DNA of 64,000 bases from Pseudorhizobium banfieldiae (GTDB taxonomy: Bacteria > Pseudomonadota > Alphaproteobacteria > Rhizobiales > Rhizobiaceae), in NCBI RefSeq assembly GCF_000967425.1, contig NZ_FO082820.1:2108001-2172000 (forward strand), in the 5' to 3' direction. This document shows positions 59,970 to 64,000 of the stretch, in pieces. The position numbers were made by a program, and so were the translations under genes. The notes under the pieces were generated by a model. That model worked only from the letters and a program-made list of their open reading frames with translations, searched no databases and had not been told where the DNA came from. Each line of letters opens with the position of its first letter. Position 1 is the stretch's first letter.

Positions 59970-60785
59970 TCACGTTCGTAGCGCATGCCGTGCCTCACTT
60001 AGCGAGGGTTCCCGGATAATGCGATACCTGGCCTCGATCACACCATAGGCACCAAAGGCAAATAGCCCGAGCGCCGCCAACCCGTAGAGAACGCCACCAA
60101 AGGGCAGGCTCCGCACCCAGGCCAACGCATCCGCCGTGCTTCCCCCCTGCTGCGGGTCAGCAGCCCAGGCCGCATACAGGAAGAAGCCGCCGATGATGGC
60201 GAAGATCACTCCGCGTGCGGCCAAGCCATAAATGCACAGAAGGTCGAGAAGCCGCTTATGTCCGCCGCTGATGCGGACGAACTTTTCGTATCGCCGCGTC
60301 ACACCCTTGTACACCTGCACCGCGCCGGCCCCGATCACCACGAGGCCGAGAGCTGCAACCAGATATGGCCCGAATGGTTGCTGCATCAGCCAGGCAGTCC
60401 AACTTTCCCGGCTGTTGCCGGAACCACTGCCGAACGAAATCTTCAATGCCTGTCCGATGGCATAGGAAGCCAGACCCGTATATGTGACGGCACTCACGAA
60501 CATAGCTGCTCGGATGACGTAGGCCTTCATGTTGTTGTCGTGCTGGTCGGCATTCAGGATTGCCTGCGCCAGCCGCCATACAATGAAGCCAACCAAGCCG
60601 ATACCGATCAGTCCTAGCCAGACCGCGCCAAGCGGCTGCTCGAGGACCATCTGCATCGCTGATTTCGAATCCGCTTCCCCGCCGCCAACGGTCGAAAGCA
60701 ACGCCATGCCCCCGACCAGGATGTAGACGATGCCGCGGGCGGCGTAGCCCGAACGCGCCAGCCATTCGGAACTCAGTCGATCCAT
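59970..60785 (-). CDS. DUF1206 membrane protein
   Basis: 271 residues with six membrane segments in three two-helix DUF1206 repeats. They begin WLARSGYAARGIVYILVGG, YVIRAAMFVSAVTYTGLASY and LLCIYGLAARGVIFAIIGGF; each ends with an Arg/Lys-rich short helix. The function is unknown; the family is common in Rhizobiales and Actinobacteria. ATG 60785 has GGGAGAG about 5 nt upstream. A perfect EcfG promoter ends 26 nt before it, so stress-induced expression is expected. Confidence 0.87.
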   Translation of the reverse strand: MDRLSSEWLARSGYAARGIVYILVGGMALLSTVGGGEADSKSAMQMVLEQPLGAVWLGLIGIGLVGFIVWRLAQAILNADQHDNNMKAYVIRAAMFVSAVTYTGLASYAIGQALKISFGSGSGNSRESWTAWLMQQPFGPYLVAALGLVVIGAGAVQVYKGVTRRYEKFVRISGGHKRLLDLLCIYGLAARGVIFAIIGGFFLYAAWAADPQQGGSTADALAWVRSLPFGGVLYGLAALGLFAFGAYGVIEARYRIIREPSLSEARHALRT

Positions 60786-60810
60786 TCGCACTCTCCCGTA
60801 AAGACAGGCG

Positions 60811-60835
60811 AACGCGCAGCCCGGCGGCCGGTTCC
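60811..60835 (-). promoter_or_regulatory. EcfG (RpoE2) general stress promoter of the DUF1206 gene
   Basis: Read on the minus strand: GGAAC (60835-60831), 16 nt, CGTT (60814-60811). It has the same element and spacer as the glgE promoter and lies 26 nt before the ATG. Confidence 0.82.
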
Positions 60836-60859
60836 GGCATGCGCCAGACAGAAAAGGTC

Positions 60860-60880
60860 AAGGCGCGCCGGGCGCGCCTT
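60860..60880 (-). terminator. Terminator hairpin of the chvE-gguA-gguB operon
   Basis: A perfect 9-bp stem (AAGGCGCGC 60860-60868 with GCGCGCCTT 60872-60880) and 3-nt loop are followed on the minus strand by GACCTTTTC. It lies 17 nt past the gguB stop. Confidence 0.72.
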
Positions 60881-60896
60881 CAAGGATGGCGCAGGG

Positions 60897-62087
60897 TCAG
60901 CGCCGCTGGTTATAGACGTCGACGCAGACTGCGCCGAGCAACACGAGCCCCTTGATCACCTGCTGGTAGTCGATCCCGATCCCGAGGATCGACATGCCGT
61001 TGTTCATCACCCCCATAATGAAGGCTCCGATAACCGCACCGGTCACCTTGCCCACGCCGCCATAGGCCGAAGCCCCGCCGATGAAGCAGGCCGCGATGAC
61101 GTCGAGCTCGAAACCGAGGCCGGCCTTGGGCGTCGCCGTATTCAGGCGGGCAGCGAAGACAAGGCCCGCAAGAGCAGCCAGGACACCCATGTTGACGAAG
61201 GTGAAGAAGGTCAGCCGCGCGGTCTTGATACCCGAAAGCGCGGCGGCCTTTTCATTGCCGCCGACCGCGTAGATCTGCCGCCCGAGGATCGTACGATTGG
61301 TAAAGAAGGCATAGGTCGCGATCAGCAGCGCCATGATGATCAGAACGTTCGGCATGCCCCGGTGCGAAGCGATCAGGTAGGCGATATAGCCGACAATCGC
61401 GAAGATGACGATGTTCTTGGCGACGAAGAAACCGAAGGGCTCCGTTTCCACATCATGCGAAACACGACGCGCCCGGCTCTGGAAATTCTGCCAGACAAGC
61501 AGCGCAGCCAGGGCCAGGCCAAGGATAAGCGAGGTGACATAGAGGCCGTTTGCCGAGGTGATGAGTTCCGGGATGTAGCCCGACGACAGCTTCTGGAACG
61601 TCGGATCGAACGGTCCGATCGATCGACCGCTCAGTACGGCGATCATGAGGCCACGGAAGACCAGCATCCCAGCCAGGGTCACGATGAAGGACGGGATCTT
61701 GAAATAGGCAACCCAGAATCCTTGAACCGCCCCGATTAAACCGCCAAGCACTAGGCAGAGGATGGCGGCGACAACGAAATGGACGTCGTACTGCACCATC
61801 AACATGGCTGCGACTGCGCCAATGAAACCGGCGACGGATCCGACGGAGAGGTCAATGTGTCCGGTCACGATCACCATCAGCATGCCAAGCGCCATGATGA
61901 CGATGTAGCTGTTCTGCAGGATGATATTGGTCAGGTTGAGGGGCTTGAGGACAACGCCATCGGTCGCGAAGTAGAAGAAGATCACGATCGCCAGCAGCGA
62001 GATCATCATCCCGTATTCGCGCAGGTTCTCCTTCCAGAAGCCGGTGCCCCGCTGAGGCGAGGCCATGGTGTTGGGCGGGTTACTCAT
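60897..62087 (-). CDS. gguB: Multiple sugar ABC transporter permease GguB
   Basis: 396 residues with about 10-12 membrane segments, of the XylH/RbsC-type permease family. [23 protein letters not shown], the [15 protein letters not shown] block, the [19 protein letters not shown] cytoplasmic loop and [20 protein letters not shown] are characteristic. With GguA it imports xylose, arabinose, galactose or glucose delivered by ChvE. The start overlaps the gguA stop (ATGA). Confidence 0.9.
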   Translation of the reverse strand: MSNPPNTMASPQRGTGFWKENLREYGMMISLLAIVIFFYFATDGVVLKPLNLTNIILQNSYIVIMALGMLMVIVTGHIDLSVGSVAGFIGAVAAMLMVQYDVHFVVAAILCLVLGGLIGAVQGFWVAYFKIPSFIVTLAGMLVFRGLMIAVLSGRSIGPFDPTFQKLSSGYIPELITSANGLYVTSLILGLALAALLVWQNFQSRARRVSHDVETEPFGFFVAKNIVIFAIVGYIAYLIASHRGMPNVLIIMALLIATYAFFTNRTILGRQIYAVGGNEKAAALSGIKTARLTFFTFVNMGVLAALAGLVFAARLNTATPKAGLGFELDVIAACFIGGASAYGGVGKVTGAVIGAFIMGVMNNGMSILGIGIDYQQVIKGLVLLGAVCVDVYNQRR

Positions 62088-63646
62088 TCTTCCCTCTCTT
62101 TGCGGCGCATGATGGCACGCATGATGTTCTCTTGTGTGGCCTCCTCTCCGGCCACTTCACCAACGAGATCTCCCTCGTGCATCACCATGATCCTGTCGCA
62201 GATGCCGATCAGTTCCGGCATTTCAGACGATATCACGATGACAGCCTTACCGGCGTCCGCCAGTTCGTTGATGATCGAATAGATCTCGTATTTGGCGCCG
62301 ACATCGATGCCGCGGGTGGGCTCATCGAGGATCAGCAGATCCGGGTTGGTAAAGAGCCACTTCGATAGCACCACCTTCTGCTGGTTGCCCCCGGAGAGCT
62401 TGCCCGTCTCCTGGTAGACGTTGTGGCTGCGGATGCGCATGCGGTTGCGGAACTCCTGGGCCACCTTCATTTCGCGGATGTCGTCGATGACGCCGCGCGA
62501 CGAGACGCCGCCGAGATGCGCCAGGGAGACGTTCTTGCGGATGTCTTCCGGCAGGATCAGTCCGAGCTGCTTGCGGTCCTCCGTGACATAGGCCAAACCG
62601 GCCCTGATCGCCCTGTGGACGTCGGACACGTCGATCTCCTTGCCGCGCAGGCGTACCGTTCCGGAGATATCGCGTCCCCAGGAGCGCCCGAAGAGGCTCA
62701 TGGCGAATTCGGTGCGGCCGGCTCCCATCAAGCCCGCAATGCCGACGACTTCACCGGCTCTGACGTGCATGGAGACGTTCTTGACGACGTGGCGCTCCGA
62801 ATGCTGCGGATGGTAGACCGACCAGTCCTTCACCTCGAAAATCACGTCGCCGATCTTCGGTTCGCGTTTCGGATAGCGGCTCTCCATGTCGCGATCTACC
62901 ATCCTGCGGATGATCTCGTCCTCCTCCACCACGCCTTCGTGGCAGTCGAGGGTACCGACCGTGCGGCCGTCACGAAGAACCGTGATACGGTCCGCGACGG
63001 CGGAAATCTCGTTCAGCTTGTGGGAGATCAGGATCGAGGTGATCCCTTGCGCCCGGAATTCTTTCAGGAGTTCCAGCAGCGCCGCGCTGTCCCTCTCGTT
63101 GAGGCTGGCGGTCGGTTCATCGAGGATCAGCAGGCGCACGTCCTTCGACAGCGCCTTTGCGATTTCCACCAGCTGCTGCTTGCCGACCCCCAGATTGGTG
63201 ATCAGTGCGTCCGGCGCTTCGCTGAGGCCGACTTTCGCAAGCAGCGCCTTTGTGCGCTCGTGGACGGCCGGCCTGTCGATGATGCCGAAGCGCGACGGCG
63301 GGTTCGACAGGAAAATGTTCTCCGCAATCGACATCAGCGGAATGAGCGCCAGTTCCTGATGGATGATGATGATGCCGAGTGCTTCGGAATCGTTGATGTC
63401 GCGGAATTGGCGCTCCTGACCGTCGAACAGGATCGAACCTTCGTAGCTGCCATGCGGATAGACGCCGGAGAGGACCTTCATCAGGGTCGATTTTCCCGCA
63501 CCGTTCTCCCCGACCAACGCGTGAATCTCTCCTTCGCGCACGGTGAAGCTCACGTCGGAAAGCGCCTTGACGGCGCCAAATGATTTCGAGATGCCGCGCA
63601 TCTCGAGAATGGGCGGTCGATCCGCCGAAACCACGGGTGCAAGCAT
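62084..63646 (-). CDS. gguA: Sugar ABC transporter ATP-binding protein GguA
   Basis: 520 residues with two fused ABC domains, as in XylG/MglA. The first has Walker [10 protein letters not shown], a diverged signature [16 protein letters not shown], and Walker [12 protein letters not shown]. The second has a degenerate Walker A ([11 protein letters not shown]), signature [15 protein letters not shown] and [14 protein letters not shown]. This asymmetry is normal for the family. It energises uptake through GguB. It follows chvE on the minus strand after a 51-nt gap that contains a hairpin. Confidence 0.93.
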   Translation of the reverse strand: MLAPVVSADRPPILEMRGISKSFGAVKALSDVSFTVREGEIHALVGENGAGKSTLMKVLSGVYPHGSYEGSILFDGQERQFRDINDSEALGIIIIHQELALIPLMSIAENIFLSNPPSRFGIIDRPAVHERTKALLAKVGLSEAPDALITNLGVGKQQLVEIAKALSKDVRLLILDEPTASLNERDSAALLELLKEFRAQGITSILISHKLNEISAVADRITVLRDGRTVGTLDCHEGVVEEDEIIRRMVDRDMESRYPKREPKIGDVIFEVKDWSVYHPQHSERHVVKNVSMHVRAGEVVGIAGLMGAGRTEFAMSLFGRSWGRDISGTVRLRGKEIDVSDVHRAIRAGLAYVTEDRKQLGLILPEDIRKNVSLAHLGGVSSRGVIDDIREMKVAQEFRNRMRIRSHNVYQETGKLSGGNQQKVVLSKWLFTNPDLLILDEPTRGIDVGAKYEIYSIINELADAGKAVIVISSEMPELIGICDRIMVMHEGDLVGEVAGEEATQENIMRAIMRRKEREE

Positions 63647-63665
63647 CCGGAACTCCGTGTGAGAT

Positions 63666-63690
63666 GAAGGCGCCCTCGTCGGGCGCCTTC
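63666..63690 (-). terminator. Intra-operon hairpin between chvE and gguA
   Basis: A perfect 10-bp stem (GAAGGCGCCC 63666-63675 with GGGCGCCTTC 63681-63690) has a 5-nt loop and no U-tract. It directly follows the binding-protein stop codon. Confidence 0.7.
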
Positions 63691-63697
63691 CCGTACA

Positions 63698-64000
63698 TTA
63701 CTTGATCTGGTCGGCGGTGTAGTAACCGCTGCCGACAAGCACTTCTTCCCAGTTGTCCTTGTTCACGACCACCGGCTTCAGGAGATAGGACGGCACGACC
63801 TTGACGCCGTTGTCATAGGTCTTGGTGTCGTTGACTTCCGGCTCCTTGCCACCCATCACGGCATCGACCATGTCGACCGTCACCTTGGCAAGCTCGCGGG
63901 TATCCTTGAAGATCGTCGAGTACTGCTCGCCGGCAAGGATGGACTTGACCGAAGGCACTTCCGCATCCTGACCGGATACGATCGGCATCGGCATGTCGCC
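63698..64000 (-). CDS. chvE: ChvE-type periplasmic sugar-binding protein, C-terminal part
   Basis: The last 101 codons or so; the gene runs off the right edge. [40 protein letters not shown] and [32 protein letters not shown] (split here for length) match the C-terminal half of ChvE/XylF-like proteins. In Agrobacterium ChvE binds galactose, glucose, arabinose and xylose for uptake and also signals to VirA. The following gguA and gguB genes fix its assignment. The signal peptide and N-terminal lobe are outside the window. Confidence 0.88.
   Translation of the reverse strand, partial: GDMPMPIVSGQDAEVPSVKSILAGEQYSTIFKDTRELAKVTVDMVDAVMGGKEPEVNDTKTYDNGVKVVPSYLLKPVVVNKDNWEEVLVGSGYYTADQIK

Overview
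The window looks like a chromosomal segment of an alphaproteobacterium of the Rhizobiales, most likely Rhizobiaceae. The evidence is the high G+C coding sequence, a ChvE-GguA-GguB sugar transporter, BtaA/BtaB betaine-lipid synthesis, two DUF982 proteins, an Usg protein, a long rhizobial-type GlgE fused to an extra N-terminal domain, and two GGAAC-N16-CGTT promoters of the alphaproteobacterial general stress sigma factor (EcfG/RpoE2). I saw no rRNA, tRNA, CRISPR array, insertion sequence, prophage or obvious decayed gene. Both edge genes are cut by the window.

Layout. 1-7.2 kb: envelope and lipid genes (end of a lytic transglycosylase, serine hydrolase, btaAB, GH25 muramidase, MltB-type transglycosylase, an EamA exporter, a 25-residue membrane peptide). 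7.2-13.4 kb: metF with an ArsR-methyltransferase regulator (SahR-like), a chemoreceptor and ettA. 13.4-18.3 kb: an alpha/beta hydrolase, then a translationally coupled EamA / class III CoA-transferase / ThDP-enzyme cluster. 18.3-22.4 kb: ridA, a BLH-type phosphatase, an epimerase-like protein, an L,D-transpeptidase and an orphan ParA. 22.5-35.6 kb: two divergent transcription units. On the minus strand are an N-formylglutamate-amidohydrolase-like gene, a TRAP transporter, a PuuA-type glutamine synthetase, an aldehyde dehydrogenase and an iron alcohol dehydrogenase. On the plus strand are an RpiR regulator and an ABC importer. 35.6-44.3 kb: metH, an AGE-family isomerase, an MgtC-like protein and a hybrid histidine kinase. 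44.3-49.2 kb: DUF982, usg, groESL with a CIRCE-like operator, a Gly-rich secreted protein and a second DUF982. 49.2-58 kb: the complete GlgE pathway (glgE, treS-maltokinase fusion, glgB). 58-64 kb: cupin, J-domain protein, PAP2 phosphatase, DUF1206 protein and the gguB-gguA-chvE operon.

How the genes fit together. The best candidate for a little-described system is the divergent locus at 22.5-35.6 kb. Its enzymes suggest import of an amine or amino alcohol, gamma-glutamylation, oxidation of alcohol to aldehyde to acid, and release by an amidohydrolase. A pair of inverted 14-bp sites lies in the shared promoter region, next to an RpiR regulator. metF and metH, 30 kb apart, share an identical 16-bp palindromic site, which points to one methionine-cycle regulon run by the ArsR-methyltransferase protein. 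The trehalose-to-alpha-glucan operon and the DUF1206 gene carry matching EcfG promoters, which ties them to the general stress response. In three transporter operons a stable hairpin directly follows the binding-protein gene, a layout that usually gives excess binding protein over membrane components.
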